Notes: a model not told the origin generated them from the sequence alone. DNA of 64,000 nt from Cytidiella melzeri (GCA_022592445.1 JABYQR010000005.1:124001-188000), one strand, 5' to 3'. Numbered from the stretch's first letter, positions 10,772 through 26,872 are shown. Translations and numbers: made by a program.

Positions 10772-12435
10772 ATGTCTCAGGAAAACGCAGGAGGTCCGTC
10801 AAGACCGCCAAAAGCGATCGCAAGTCTCGCGAAAAAGCAGTCAGATGTAACTCGCATGGGCACGCAAAAGCTCAAGTTCGTTCCGACCCTACCTGCCAGG
10901 AGAAAGAAGGAGTAAGTACGTTGCACTCCTCTACTGCAGCACGTTCAGCACCATACTCATAGCGTGCAACCTTGTCGATAGGGGCGTCACTGAGGTGAGA
11001 ACCAGTTACAAGGCATCGTACAAACAGCGCGCGTTGACAATGTCGTTAACACGCAGGAAACAGCCGTAACCTCCGTTACCAGCGCAGACAGAGGTCGGGG
11101 ACGCGGTCGGGGGAGAGGGGAGGAAAGAGGACGCGGCAGGGGCCGTGGTGATGCTCTAGGACGAGGAGTCGCGCCTGCACGTCCTCCGCAAGTCGAGATG
11201 ACAGCCTCTGGTCCCTTTGCACTTGGTCCTGCCATGATGGGCATGTCTGGTACAAGGCGTACAGTCCCTCGCTCAAACTTTGCCCCCACTATGCCTGGAG
11301 GAGTTTCCCGAGGCCCTATGGGCGGCGGCCTATCAAACGCGAGTGCTCCGTGGGTCGGTATAAAGAGGGAGGCGAACGAGTTGAGCTTGCCAAAACAGGA
11401 GACGGGAGTTCTCGACGATGACGGTGAGGCGTATTCAGATCCGGAGGAGGGCGTTGAGATTGTGGACATGGAGAATGTAAGAGGGATGGACTGGATGGCG
11501 CCTGAGAGCTTGAGGAAGGATAAGATCAAAAGGAAGGGGAAGAGCAAGAAGCAGGACGTTGAGATGGATACGAAAGGTAAAGGAGCTGTCAGGGCGGAGG
11601 TTGGGATGGACGAGTCTGTGCCCAAGCGCGACGTAGATGGAGATGGCGTGGAAGAGCCAAGCGAGTCGAAGATCAATCTCGCCAACGCACTCAATCTGAG
11701 CGACAGCGAAGAGGAGGAAGAGCTGGAAGATATCATTCACGACTTCGCATCTCGATTGGATACCGACTTGGTGAGTTAGCGTTCCGGTTTTTTCTCGCTA
11801 CGCTGGTTGACTCCGATCGTAGGACGACAGCACTAGACAAGAACTCCTGTATTTCTTCCAATTCCCAAGTCCATTCCCGAAATTCTTCTCAGCCTCTAGT
11901 GCATCCGCAGAAGAAAAGGGGAACGTAAAAGGTGCACACACCGAGACCGGGAGTTTAGACACGGCGGGCAAGAAGGTCTCTTTCGCGCCGAGAGCCGAAC
12001 CTGCCCCCACTGCAGTCGCATATGGCCAGAATACGCCCGCACAACCTGGAGCGGACACAAAACAGGTCTCAGGACTACACGAGAAGGTGGAGGGCATTAT
12101 AGGACAGCTGGAGATGTATGCGAGCGGGACCGTGAAAATGCGCTTAGCTAACGGCATAGTGCTAGATGTGAGCTTTAGTGTACACATTCGTTGTGAGTCA
12201 GTACTCACTGGTACTGTCGTAGGTTTCTGGGTCGACCCAGCCGACCTTTCTGCAACACGCTACATACGTCGACGCTGAGAACAAGCGAATATGCGTCTTG
12301 GGGGAAGTAAACCGGCGATTTGTGGTCTCTCCTGATGTGGAGACATTACTGCAAAGCCTGCAAGATGCAGAAAAAGACCACATAGCAGCGGAACTGGTAG
12401 GGCTTGACAATTTGATCACCATGGACACAACATGA
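10772..12435 (+). CDS. RPC53: RNA polymerase III subunit Rpc4 (Rpc53/POLR3D)
   Basis: Five exons: 10772-10911, 10982-10994, 11057-11770, 11823-12167, 12223-12435; 474 aa. The amino part is basic and Gly/Arg-rich (RGRGRGRGEGRGRGRGRG), common in this family. The carboxy third is the RNA_pol_Rpc4 domain: LLYFFQFPSPFP, GIIGQLEMYASGTVKMRLAN, and CVLGEVNRRFVVSPDVETLL, followed by a short tail. With Rpc37 it forms the TFIIF-like dimer that helps Pol III initiate, terminate and reinitiate. Exon 2 is a 13-nt microexon needed to keep the frame between the lysine-rich end of exon 1 and exon 3. Confidence 0.92.
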
Positions 12436-12896
12436 ATACCGTACATCATGATCTGAGTCTGCTGAATGGTTCGTCAGACTTTCAATCCCGGATATTCACA
12501 CCGTGCATCCACCCCCAATATTGTCAAAGAATAGGCACTGCATATCTGAAATAATCTCTGCATATTCTTCACATGTGCACAAAATCATCTGAAGGATATG
12601 TGAGCATGAAGGTTGTAGTATATCATTACAGCCACTTTCATCAGTATGGGCGGATTATAGTGACGGAATACGTCAAACATTGATCGGAGTTATCTGGCAT
12701 TGCAGTACCATGCAACTATGAATTGCCACCCAGCTCGTAGTCCGCCTCACCCACTGTACATGTGCAGATGCAGTCCTACACTGTGTCTATAGTGTGCAGA
12801 CTCTTCATCTATTCTATAATCACAGCCTTCTGCTGTTCCCATATCTTACATGAATAAATCTATATGCGTAAATCTATCACCTCTATTCTCAAATGA
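12436..12896. other. Intergenic between convergent RPC4 and MAP kinase genes
   Basis: 461 bp of AT-rich sequence, presumably the two 3' UTRs. No further feature recognised. Confidence 0.6.
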
Positions 12897-15555
<2,659 letters not shown>

Positions 15556-15909
15556 CGTCGCTGTGCTTGAACGAGACGGCAGAAATTGTTAGAGGAAACG
15601 TTGGGCGGTGTGAATGCCAAGGTGAGGGTCGAGGTGAATGTTGTTGTAGGTAAAGATGCGATAGCAGTACGGGCTTGATACGTAAAGTGTGCTCCGGTCT
15701 GATGAGAGCCTTGCAGCCCGTAGTGGTAGCTATAGCAAGATAAAATATACAGTATAAGTAACGGGATCCATCGCGATGTCGCATTCAGCCGCCGGCAGCA
15801 GACGTTTGGGCTTGGCCGCCTACTTTGTTACTATTCTACAAGTTCAATTGGATTATGATACAAACAACGACAGCAGGGCAGTCTGACTAAGAAAGAATAC
15901 ATGGCAAGT
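15556..15909. other. Intergenic, no gene seen
   Basis: 354 bp between the MAP kinase start and the SGF73 stop. Presumably the kinase promoter. Nothing specific recognised. Confidence 0.55.
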
Positions 15910-17068
15910 TCATGATCTACTCGGGCCGATTGCTACACCAGTAGCACCAGGGCGAGGTAGTAACGCATTCGCCAGCAACTCTCTGCAAGTCCGTAACCGT
16001 TCCCGTCTGCCCACGAACCACGAGCTCGCATCCGTGGGTACACCAAGAGGCACGCCCATTATTCCTCTGTCCTGCGCCAGCCGTACGGCGTTCGAGAGCG
16101 CGTCCACCTCTTCCTCCGAGTCTACATCGTCGACATCTTCGACCGATTTCATAACACTGGCAGCAGCGGTGAATGTCGCAGCAGCAGCCATGATCGTACC
16201 CGCTGCTTTCTTGGTCTTTTTGATGCCCGTGCCTCCAGTCGCAGCCGACTTCTTCGCGTTTGTGTCCGTTCCAGCAGCAAAAAGAGCCAGCCTCTTCTTC
16301 TCTGCTTTCTCTCTCTCCTTCCTCTCCTTCTTCGCCGCCTTCGACTCTCTTTTCACGGGTTCGACAAAATTCGGGTTGTTGAGGCGATTCCATTCGAGTA
16401 AGAGTTCGTTATAGTCCCTTGAACGGCCGGGGACAGCACGCTTTGCGCCCATGGAATGCGACTTGCAGGTGAGTGATCGCGAGCAAGGCAGGCCCTTGTC
16501 GTTGATAACACCACACTGTCGCTCTAAATCTACGGGACCCTTTGCGCGACCCTTCGTTACTTTCGTCGCGGGCTTCTTCTTCTTCGGAGCGGAAGGATCT
16601 TCTGGAGTTGGATCCTCGTCTTCGGCCTTGCGCTTCTTGTTTTTTCCATTGGCTACAGGTCAATGGGGTGAGTAGCGAGGTCAAGAGAATGGCCACAAGA
16701 TACACACCATCCATTTCCATCTTGCCCTTACCAGCTTTCTTGTCTGCCGCGCGCAATTTAGCACAGAGATCTACAAATGACGGAGTCAGAACCAAACAGA
16801 CAAGACAGAAGAGAGACTACACACCTGCATGCTCTGCCATTGCACTGCGCATGATAGGCTTCTCACAATCCTTACAACGCACGAGGCCCACTGTCGAGCC
16901 TAGCGGCGAGGCCCCAAAGATCTTCATGTCTTTAGCGGATAGCCATTGTGTTGGAGGGGAAGGCGGATCTGAGGGCGTGTCTGGAGCCTTTGGTGAGTTG
17001 GGCAGCCTCTCCCATGAGAAAGACGGAGCAGGCGAGGGCGAGCGACTGGACTTGAGCTTGAGAGTCAT
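15910..17068 (-). CDS. SGF73: SAGA deubiquitinase-module subunit Sgf73 (ataxin-7 type)
   Basis: Three exons: 17068-16825, 16770-16708, 16652-15910; 349 aa. An amino-terminal zinc-finger segment has CKDC plus EHAD/LC (about residues 67-85), as in Sgf73. A lysine-rich linker ([16 protein letters not shown]) leads to the SCA7 domain: [20 protein letters not shown] then [27 protein letters not shown], with the Cys/Cys/Cys/His zinc ligands intact. In yeast Sgf73 anchors the Ubp8 deubiquitinase module to SAGA and helps activate it on ubiquitinated H2B. A Lys/Ala-rich, partly coiled region follows. This is the third SAGA subunit gene in the first 17 kb. Confidence 0.9.
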
Positions 17069-17603
17069 TTGAAAGGATAAGTAGTAGAGACTAAGAAGAC
17101 ACAGTCGTTTTGACGCTCTAGATCACGCAGGAGCCACAATAGGCAACTCTTCGTGTCCACACTCACTGAGACGCTAAGTACTGGTACTAGTAGTAGCAAA
17201 GCCAAGTGTTTATGGCTAGCTTCGGGTTGTTCGACTATTGAGCTCGTGTTAGACACGACCTCCAGCTTATAGGCTTGAGTCCTCGGCTAGTAATGTCGTT
17301 CACACCAGCTTTGACTCCTTTGAGATGCTGCAGTGCAAGACACTGTGATCGCCAGGTCGTGCAGGTCTAAGGCTACGGTAATTCGCGTGTTTGCGCTGTG
17401 CTGGTAAGACGATCATGGTTAACGGAAAACCGCTACTAGTCCTAGTGTATAAACCTCTAGCTATGATTGCTACAGTTTTGTCTGTGCTGGTGACAGAGCA
17501 CCCTAGGTCGCTCATATCAGTACAGCTAAAATACCTCAAGTACATGTTTCATGTTCAGGGTCATTCCACGACTAGTCTCGTGGCCACGGATCGAAAAATT
17601 CCC
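17069..17603. other. Intergenic, no gene seen
   Basis: 535 bp upstream of SGF73 and downstream of PAT1. Nothing recognised on either strand. Confidence 0.55.
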
Positions 17604-20600
17604 CTACGAGGTAATTTGCGAGCTATCTAGTCCCAACGCATGCAAAAAGATATTCACGTTGGCCAACCTCTTTACCCTCTCCTCCTCGCTTTTGATGCCA
17701 TGTCCTTTGTTTGCACTGGCCACGCTCTCAAGAACACGTTCCTTGACCGCCGAGACAAGAATTTGCTGTTGCTCAACCGCCGCGTGAGCTGCCAAAATCG
17801 CGAGGAATTGCCACACAGGCTGGTCCACCTCGTCAGAGTTGGGAACATTGGCAAGAGGTACGTTGTTCGTGACAGCTTGGCGTACAGAGGGAAACAGGAA
17901 GAGAAGATGCGGCGACAGCAGTATGAACAGTTGATTGAAAAGGTCCTGCCTGGGGTAACCTTAATAGATAACCTCGCTGAAACTCAATGACCTCACATAC
18001 CATTCAGCTATATCCTCAGCGGTAGGGGCGTCCTCGGGGAAGGCCCAGCCCTCCTGGCTCATTTGTTCTATACGACTGATGAAAAGCGTGAGGATGAATA
18101 TGCCGGGCTGGAGGTATCCATGAGGATACAAATCTCAGAGCAAGTGGTCAACCCGAGACTTACCCTTGTCCTCGCGATGGCACCAATGTCATTACGCGTC
18201 ATCAGCACACCAAGTAGCCCTCGAATGAGCCTCACCCCCGCGGTTGCGGCGACAGGAAGCAAGGCATGCATGACGTGATGTATAAAGGCATCCAGCTGCT
18301 TCTCTGCTTCCTTCCTCTCGGGCGAATCCACGATCAGGTCCAATATGCTCGAATTTTTGACCACATCAAGTTGGGTAAAACATGCCAAGATAAGCGTCAT
18401 CACCGTAAGATGCCTGCTTTGCTCAATGTAGCGGAGAGCGCGAGGAAACATCTTTTTCCCCTTCACCGGAGTGATTATAGAGATGAACGGATGAGGCACG
18501 CTGTCGACAAGATTCATCAGCGAAGTATGACCAGTTCAGTCGATATTACGCACCTCGTCTCGAGAGGCACGCCAACTCTCAGAGCGTCAAAGAGTCGACT
18601 GACAGTAGCACTAAAGCGCTCCTCTCTGATTCGAAGATTTCAGAAATGCGTCTCAGGATGAGTGCCTATGACGTACTGTTCCAAGAGCTCTGATTCCGAC
18701 TCCGGGGGAGGCTGATCTTCCTTGAGTCTGTCAAGCTCCATGATGATATCAAAGATACGTTCAAGAGTGACAAGAATCTCTCGGTGAGTCAGAGGATCTT
18801 TTTTCTCGAAAAGCTTGCCCTGCTTGTAGATGTATCAGGAATCAATAATTGTCGACAGGATCAACCTCACGAACATGTCCCTGAAGAGCTTCGTGCCCAA
18901 TCTCCGCAGCCTTCTGAGCAGCGCCTTCACCCCCAGTCGTAGACAACGTACCATCCGCTTTGTTGATCTGGGCGTGCGAAAGGGATGGGGATTCAGGGCC
19001 ATTTCCAGCTCCTGAATGGACTTGTAAAAGTTGGCGCGGAGCAGCTTTATAGCTGCGGCCGGCCGTCTTTCCAAGAGCACCTTGCAAGTTATTGAGCGCT
19101 GTGATACAGGTTAGATCGATATAACGTGAGATGTATTCCGTAGCGGCGTACTGATTTTCTCCTTCTCACGTAGCCTAGCATTGTTGACGATTCTCTCGAC
19201 CTGCTGTTCCATTCTTTGCATAGCACTTTGTCTTCTACCGCCTTTCGCCTGCCCGAGACCCAAGCCCACTCCGCCACCGGAACCAAACTTCAGCACGGCC
19301 TCGGGAGCGTTGACACCCAAACGGTTATGCAACAACCGACCGTACACTTGCGCGTAGAAGTCGTCAGAGAAAGGGTCTTGGGTAACAAGTTGAGACACTT
19401 GGATGCGTGTGATAAAGTCCTTGTCGGACTGTGTCATAAGATCGTTGTATCTCGACTATGGGGAGCTCAGTTAGAGGATATGGTATTCGTTGGTTACAAC
19501 GCAGAAGCGCATCGCACACATACCATATATCTGATCTTCTCGAGTCTCCTTTTTCTCTTTTCCTCCATCCGCTCTGCCTCCATGATCTTACGCATGGCTT
19601 CCGCGCGAAGCTGCTCTTGCAGATCCTTATCTTCTGCCGGATTGACAGGTGATCCCTGTAAACTATGCAGAAATTCGGCCTGAGCCATCTCTGCCAACAA
19701 TTTCTGCTGCATCTGTATTTCCCTGGGCAAGTATTGAAGGTTCTGTTGAAATGGCACGTCCACCTGCTGCTGCTGCTGATGGTGAAGACGCGACGGAGTA
19801 CCCGCGCGCTGCACTTGCCTGCGGTACTGTCCTTCACCTAAAGGCGTACCACTCGACGACTGCCGCTGATGCTGAAGATGCTGCTGAGCACGGAGCTGCT
19901 GTTGATGCCGGGCTCTCTCGAGCTCCTCCAGTCGGAGCTGCTCTTGCAGCTCAAGAAGTTGCTGGCGCTGTCGCCTTTCCCTGAGCTCTTGTAACTCGAG
20001 CAGCTGCATTTGCTGCTGCTGTTGCTGCAACAGAAGTTGGTGGTGTTGTTGCTGCTGCTGCTGCTGCTGAAATCTGGGCGATTGCGCGTGGGCGTGCATT
20101 CGAGGCGGGGGTGTCGAACCCTGGCCATAGTGCTGAGGCGTATGACGTTGAGCAACGTTTCGTAGCTGAGCCTGCTGTAGTAGCTGTGCCTGCGACGGCG
20201 ACTGATTCTGGAGCCTCTGTGCAGCAAAAGCCTCTCGCATCTCAGCCTCAATCTCCTCCAAAGTACGCACCCCATGTGTTTGATCAACGCCCAGACTGAG
20301 GGCCATGGACAGCTGTTGACGAGGAAGTACAGCCTGCTGCTCGGATTCCAAATCGAAGGGCGAGAACCCACTGGGAGGTGTTGGCGCATGTTGTTCGTGA
20401 GCACGCCGCTGCACAGGCGGAGGTGCTGGGGCAGATGTAGAGCCATTCTGGTTCGATAGCACAGACAGCGGCGATGTGTTATCCCAGATCGCCTCGAGAG
20501 AATGGACGGGACGAGCTAGTCATGGATGGTGAGATTGAAAAGAGGAGGTAAGACTGGTAGATCATACAAGCTGCTCGAGGTTGATGAACTTGAGCACTTG

Positions 20601-20971
20601 ATTGTTCTTGCTGGTATTGAACTTGTCGCTGATTCCGATAGTTCATAGATTCGCGAGCAATGGATACTCCAGCCAAATCGTTGGTAGGCAACGCCTGGGA
20701 AGCGAAATCAAAGTCTTTGCCTGCACGACTCCCGTTAGTTGTTGTGCTCAGAGATCGAGTCGACGCGCTCACCCACTGCGCCACTGCCTCCGAAGGTCTC
20801 GTCGTTGAGTTCGTCGCCACCCTCTTGCAGAGCGTCGCCTAGCCCATCGTAGCTTTCTTCACCCCACGTATACACCGCTAGATCTTCCCCTTCTCCCCTC
20901 CCAGCACCTTCCAGTATCTTGCGCTTTTCCTCCTCGAGGTCGATGGGTTGCTCAAACCCGAAGAACGACAT
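17604..20971 (-). CDS. PAT1: Pat1, decapping activator and P-body scaffold
   Basis: Ten exons: 20971-20773, 20720-20568, 20515-19524, 19455-19152, 19098-18875, 18822-18677, 18625-18554, 18500-18164, 18107-18001, 17949-17604; about 959 aa. It starts with MSFFGFEQPIDLEEEK, the short acidic motif typical of Pat1, then SLEAIW, a very Gln-rich middle (several Q runs, including one of eight), MTQSDKDFITRIQVSQLVT, and an alpha-helical carboxy domain (MPHPFI-like SVPHPFISII, GKKMFPRALRYIEQSRHL, AFIHHVMHALLP). Pat1 binds Lsm1-7, Dhh1 and Dcp2 and promotes 5' decapping of deadenylated mRNA. The donor of exon 5 (GTTCGT) and its acceptor could shift by one to three codons. Other borders are firm by phase. 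Confidence 0.9.
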
Positions 20972-21386
20972 TAGGAAGACAGCATGCGACGTACGACTGT
21001 GACGGCAAGAGCACAACGAACAGGATGAATCTGCCGCACGCTGATTTGACGTCAAAGTGCAACAAGTGCAGGGACCCCGAGGACTTCACACAGAGCCGGT
21101 TCAGTCACGTGCAAATGCTTTTTTATTGATCTTTAATCAATGTATCTAGCGTCGGCTTAATTAGCCAGAGACGATACCAGAGAGAGAAAGAGCGTGCACA
21201 AAGAAGATTATGCAAGAAGGAAAGCTATAGACTCAAGACGCGCGAAACGCGCAATGGAAGAACGCTACAACATCTCCGAGGGATCATGGTACGTGCAAAT
21301 GCTCAAGTTCATGATTGCCAGGGGTATTTCTACAGTCGTATACTACAACAACGGGTAATACAGGACAGCGTGGGTTGCGTGCGTAT
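20972..21386. promoter_or_regulatory. Upstream region of PAT1 with CRE and E-box palindromes
   Basis: 415 bp. TGACGTCA (21047-21054), the consensus site of CREB/ATF-type bZIP factors, lies about 76 bp upstream of the PAT1 start, and CACGTG (21106-21111), a bHLH site, lies about 135 bp upstream. A small hairpin ATTGAT-CTTTA-ATCAAT follows near 21124. Function is inferred from motifs only. Confidence 0.4.
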
Positions 21387-24300
21387 TCAGGCCAGCTTGT
21401 GTACAGTTTCCAGGAAGTCCAAAAGAGTGCTGGCGCTCCATGCTTGCGTATTGCACGAGTCGCGGCAGTACTCTCCGTCTTTATTCGTCAGCTCGGGGAT
21501 ACCAGCCCAAGGATCATCGCGGATATGACGGCGCGACGGTAGGAGGTGGCGATGTAAATAGTGCAAGGTTTCATTCGTATCCTACCGAGAGACGATCAGC
21601 GTAGCTTCATCAGCTATGGAGGAATGGCTTACCTCTGGGCTCGAGCCCGCTTTCCCGTCGAAGTAGAGGTAAGCCTGTAAGAAATACCCGAGCGGCCAGC
21701 CCCATTCGGGGCCCTAGCAGGCAAGTAAGTTAACTCGTGGTCTGTGATAGTAGAAGAGACTCTACCTGGTGGTAGTTGAGGCCCTTTGCGACCGCAGGGT
21801 CTGTGCCATCGTTGGCGTTGTCATAGTACGGTCTGTACTGCATGTCTTCAGGATCTAAAGTTTTCATTCCGAGCGGACCTCGAAGAACGACATCCGCGAG
21901 CTTCAAGCTATCGAGCGCATGCTTATCGTCGAAAAGCTCCGGTGCCACCACCATGGCGATAGGGAAGTTGCAGCGGAACTGGTAGTCGGACCACTCTCTT
22001 CCTGGGCCAGAGCCATACACATCCTTGTATATTCCACGACGATTTATCAAAGCAGGATTGACATTGTACTTTGGATCATCGGATGGGCCTAAGATGCATT
22101 AGCAACTCGATGGTCAGCAAAAGTGATCATAAGCTCACTAAGTGGGACGTAGTAGCACTCTTCGAACGATGCTTGCACTAACGTGCTCCATTCCTTGTAT
22201 GTGACCAAGCGACGCTTGCCATCGACTGCCAAGCAATCAGTAATAAAGACGGGAGACACAAGAGTTTTGCGCGCTCACTGATAGCTTCAACGCCTTTGAA
22301 AGGGAAGTGGCCCTGCTCCGACAAGCCATCCAACCACCGCAACGTGCTCTTCAACAAACCGGTTATTTCAACAGGAGCACCGTCTCGGGGAGTACCAGGA
22401 ACACCCTTGGTGCCAGCCTTCGTCGATTCACCCATCTTGTCCATCCACGTACCACAATTATGCGCGCTACCACCAAATATGAGACCAGTCGACCAATCGA
22501 CCTTGATGTCGATATTGAACCCTTCATCCTTCATCTGCATATCTAGATTGGGCCCAGCGTTGTATTCCCGGAAGACGATACCATCGGCATGACGCTGGAG
22601 GATTTCTTGGATGATCTCTGCAACCGTGCTCGCATAAGAGTAAGCCTGAGGATCGTCCCAGGCGACCCAAGTGTCATCCTGAGGGAATCGTCTTTTCACA
22701 GACTCGGAGAGAATAGACAGGCCGTCCGGTGCGGACAATGTATAATCTTGGATGTTCTGCAACATCCACCAGGGCGAATCTCTTGAGTTAAACCTATGTG
22801 CATTCAGGTGAGCTGCTAGCTCACGCCACATTGATAACAGACTCACCTCGGGCTGCGCAAAGAGTCCAGTAAGTTGGGTATCAAACCGTGCTTCAAGGTG
22901 GACGCAAAGGCAAGAATATGCTTCTTAGCGCCCGTGTAGTTTCCGGTGGTAAGGAATAGACCACGTAACGAGATAAACACATCGCGTCCCCAGCATCTAG
23001 CCCATCCCGCAGAGAAATGTGGAAGACCAGCTGCCAGAGATGGCGTGGGCTTCCCCGGGTCCATGGAAGCTGATTGTACAATGCCGTGCAATTGCACTGA
23101 GACCAAAGCCAAGTCCTGCGTAAAAGAGTGGCCCGAAGAGACGAACTCGGAGCATTGCTCAATCGCTGCTCTACGTGCCGCCTTGTAGGCTTCAGAGATT
23201 ACAATCGCGAAGTATTTCGGGCGTAAGAAGGGGGCGGCACTGTCCTTGATCCGGTCGAACCTCTTCTTATACCATTCGGCAGGCTTCGCGAGTTTAGGGA
23301 ACGTCTGGACTTGTCTAGAATTTTGTTAGCTTGAGACGACAACGGCATCACGTCACGCTTACTTTTCAAGCCTAGAGTATACGTAGTCCATAGCCCAGGT
23401 ACCATCTCGAAGATGACCGCAGAGAGCATGTCCGAGGTCGTTGTACCTCATTATATGCCTCAGCGGGTGCATGAAGCCCTCCAGCCCACAATACGTAAGG
23501 GCGCCAATACCAGGGACGTTGTATGCGCCAATTTCGCCTTGAGTGGCGTCCCTCTCTTCGCCGTCAGCACGATACAAGACGACATTGAGGTCGATGAGAT
23601 CGAGATCACCGAATGCCTCGTCGGAGCCTGAAGAACAAAACGCGTCCAATGAGGAGTCGAGACCTTGTAGTTGCGTTTCGAATAGCATAATGCTTCCCGG
23701 GGGAAAGGAATCCGGGATGATAACTTCACCATAGGGACCTTCACCGTCAAGACCTTGCGGGACAACAATCGGAGGCATTTCAACCAACCTCCCAGACATA
23801 CCGCGCAACGTCTGATCGTCGTTGCGGTTGTCGTATGATGAGAAGTCTATAGTAGCACCATAAAGAAATTTAGCTTTCGTACGACGAAGCTTGACCGGTG
23901 ATACTGCAGAGTGCATGTTAGATCACGATTCAAGAATAGCCAAAGAAGCTTACTGAAGCCTCGGTCCTTGGATCCTTTATGGAAAGCGGTGTGTGCAACC
24001 AACAAGTACCCCTTCTGCGTAGATGGCTGGACACGATGCAAAACAAGATACTGCAAAGAATGTTGGCATGAAAGAACAGAGCGACGAGGTAGGGGAGCAC
24101 TTACGCCACTCTCTTCATGAACATGGCCCTCCTCAAATTTGCCAGTCGCCATCTCAGCATGCAGCGTATTTAAAATCCTCTTCGCCCTCGCAATACCACT
24201 TCCCTCAGTAAGTCTGGTCGCCTCGTACGCTCTCGACTCCTGTACGAGGTTGAGTAACTTGGGGTAGAGATCGTCAAAGCCCTTCACGGAGCCGATGGCT

Positions 24301-26872
24301 GAGTACGAGAAGGTCATGAGAGCGCCAGTAGACAGCGCGTCTTCAGCGGATCGCTTGTCGAGGTACGACTCATTGTCATGCGTGAGATCGTAGAACAGTG
24401 CGTGAGGAACAGAGCCGTTGTGAGGAATAACCACGCAAGGACGTGTAGGCCCTTTACCAGTTGGGGGAGGGAGTTCTTCCTTGCTTGTAACGCAAGCATC
24501 GTCCATAGAGCCTTGATAGCCGCATTGAGAGAGGTTCAGTATGTTTGGAATCAGGCGACATACCAATGGGTTTACCCAGACCGTGGCGGTACAGCAGTCT
24601 GGAAAGCTCCTTAGAATCCCACGCATTTCCTGCCTCTCGAATTAAGCTGTTGATGCCAAGACGACTGACGAAGAGAGTATCCATCTCCTCGCTTCCAGTG
24701 AAGAGTTCAGCACACACATAGAGGTCGGGGTTGACCACGCGTGCGGCATCAAGTAAGGTAACCCCGACATGAAGCGGAGTGGAATGGCAGTTGTCAATAC
24801 GGAATCCCTCGTAGCTCATAGCGAGGGACTGTACGTAGTTAGTCATGTGCTTCCAGAGCCATGGATTGTCAGATGGGCCCTCGCCGTACCGTAGCTTGAC
24901 ACAGTCGCCCCAAACGATGACTTCCCTGCGGAGGTAAGCCTTCGACGGAGGCAACGCGAAGTTTTTGAGGGGGTCTGCGTTCCAAATCCACCCGTTGTTG
25001 GCGAGCGAATACGTGCCAGGGTCAGATTCGACTTTGCCCTTGATGCGAGTGAAGTACGTTTCCATGAGCGGCAGTCTGCGACAAAACAGTAAGCAGAGAC
25101 GCACGACTACAATGCATCAGACATACTCTTTAGAGATAGGCCCAAGTTTTGGGCCATGCTCGTCCAAACGAGCGTATCTCAGACGGTTCTTGATGCCATC
25201 CATCGCCGCTCTGGTGTCGTCTTCCCATTCCTGATACAAAGGAACGTTCAGAACGTCCACAACGCGAACCCATGCGTCTGCAAGCGCCTCAATGTCCTGC
25301 AGATCCACGAAGGCTGCCTTGACTAGTCCAGCTGCGACGTGGCCCTCAACCCGAGTCCCAAAACGTTTTTCGTGTGTCCCGATACCTTGAACGACCCCAG
25401 ACGTCCTCAGGATATCTGCTAGTTCTACGACAGACTTGTGGGCAACGCCGTCCCAGGGCTGGAGGTTGTGAGCTTCTAGGGCTGCTCTGACGGACTCACG
25501 CTCAGCCTGGACGCTCAGGACGTAGTATTGCCAAAGATTCAGAGATTTGACGTGGTCTTCGAAAGCAGTAATCACTATGTCCACGTCTTGCGAGGATGTG
25601 ATGCGTGTAGGGAGCCCTTTGGCTTCGAGGTCTGCAGAAAATTCGATCATCGCGGTGTCGAGTTCAAGGGCTGGGGCAAGGTGCGGAGTGTTCGAAGGAC
25701 TGTAGCCTGGTGCCGTCGTCGTCGTCAATGGTGCCTTTGCGCACTATGAGCCGGCACGACGTACCTGCTTCCGGGTGTTCTATCAACCATGGGCTGTCAT
25801 TGGCAGTGTGGTTAAGAACGACATCAGTCAGGCTCAGTAGCCCGTACTCCTCTCGTGCGATGTGAAGCATCTCTTCTAGCTTCGCCTTGCCACCGTCCTT
25901 GGCCAAGTCATCCTTATCAGAGAACATAGAAGGCTCGTATACTAGCTGATTCCGGATAGAGTATGGGCTATCGCTCTCTCCTCGCTCCTGCAGTGGCGTG
26001 TAGTGGATCATGTTGTAACCACGTTCGCTGGCTTCTGCAAGATAATCGCGCCACTTGCTCAAAGGGCCCATCCACTTGGACACGAGAGTAAGTATTGCAA
26101 GGCCGTCCAAAGGCAAATTAACAGAGTCTGACAGGATCGCGCCGCCCTTTTCTGACACAGTCGCATCCTGCCCGATAATTGGAGAACGTGCCTTTGTGCG
26201 CAGGATCGGATCGATGTTGAAATAACCCTCGCGGCCTTTGGTACGCGACCCCGAAGCATCGCCATCGTACTCAACCCAGTAGCAGAATGCTCCAGCGTGA
26301 GAGATGGGCAAATCGATGTGGATAGGCTTGGAAAAATCTGTGGGTAGCCTTGGTGTTTGCTGGCATGAGATTCTTTACAAAGAAATGCGCCAAGCAATTC
26401 ACCTGCGCTCAGCGAACTTTTCCCTTTCAAACTGGCCGCCGTCTAGAGGGAAATTTGTCTTGAATACTCCGTTCTTTGTTGCAGGCGTTCCAGCTTCTAA
26501 AGAAACGCGCAGCACATAAGGAGTATAAGCAGGAGGGAGGCGCATATACTACAGAACCGTGTCAGCTGGGTTTAATGAAGCAGTCCAATATGGAGACGGT
26601 AGGATGTTCTGCCTGTCAGTGACATTGCACGTTTGCGAAGATGGACAAGATCAAAGGTAGTACGCAACTGATCTATCTTTGTTAGGCCCGCCGTCGGGGT
26701 CGAGCTCGAGCTCGTACACGCGGATTGGGTCATCGCCAGGCTTAGAGGTTGATTCGAAGAACTCAATACCCTCATCTGCCGGAGTCTTTGGTGTTTTAGG
26801 AGCGTCTGCGGCACTTTGAAAGGTGTTCTTCGGGATGACAACAGTCTGCTGCAACTTCTTGGCCAGCGCCAT
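21387..26872 (-). CDS. GDB1: Glycogen debranching enzyme (4-alpha-glucanotransferase / amylo-1,6-glucosidase)
   Basis: About fourteen exons, roughly 1,500 aa, with no break in the conserved regions. Domain order follows the eukaryotic family: amino domain (YMRLPPAYTPYVLRV, KTNFPLDGGQFE), glucanotransferase domain with MIHYTPLQERGESDSPYSI, LTDVVLNHTANDSPWL, the nucleophile region SYEGFRIDNCHSTPLHVG and acid/base region YVCAELFTGSEE, a central domain, then the glucosidase domain with SAGWARCWGRDVFISLRG and DIKVDWSTGLIFGGSAHNCG. The end reads YCRDSCNTQAWSASTLLD. The bifunctional cytosolic enzyme moves maltosyl/maltotriosyl units and then cleaves the remaining alpha-1,6 glucose at glycogen branch points. 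The start at 26872 is preceded closely by an in-frame stop and by a TATA box. Confidence 0.95.

Noticed and set aside
19740..20080. CAG/CTG trinucleotide runs as a possible unstable microsatellite
   Set aside because: They encode the glutamine-rich middle of Pat1, mixed with other codons, as is normal for this protein in fungi.
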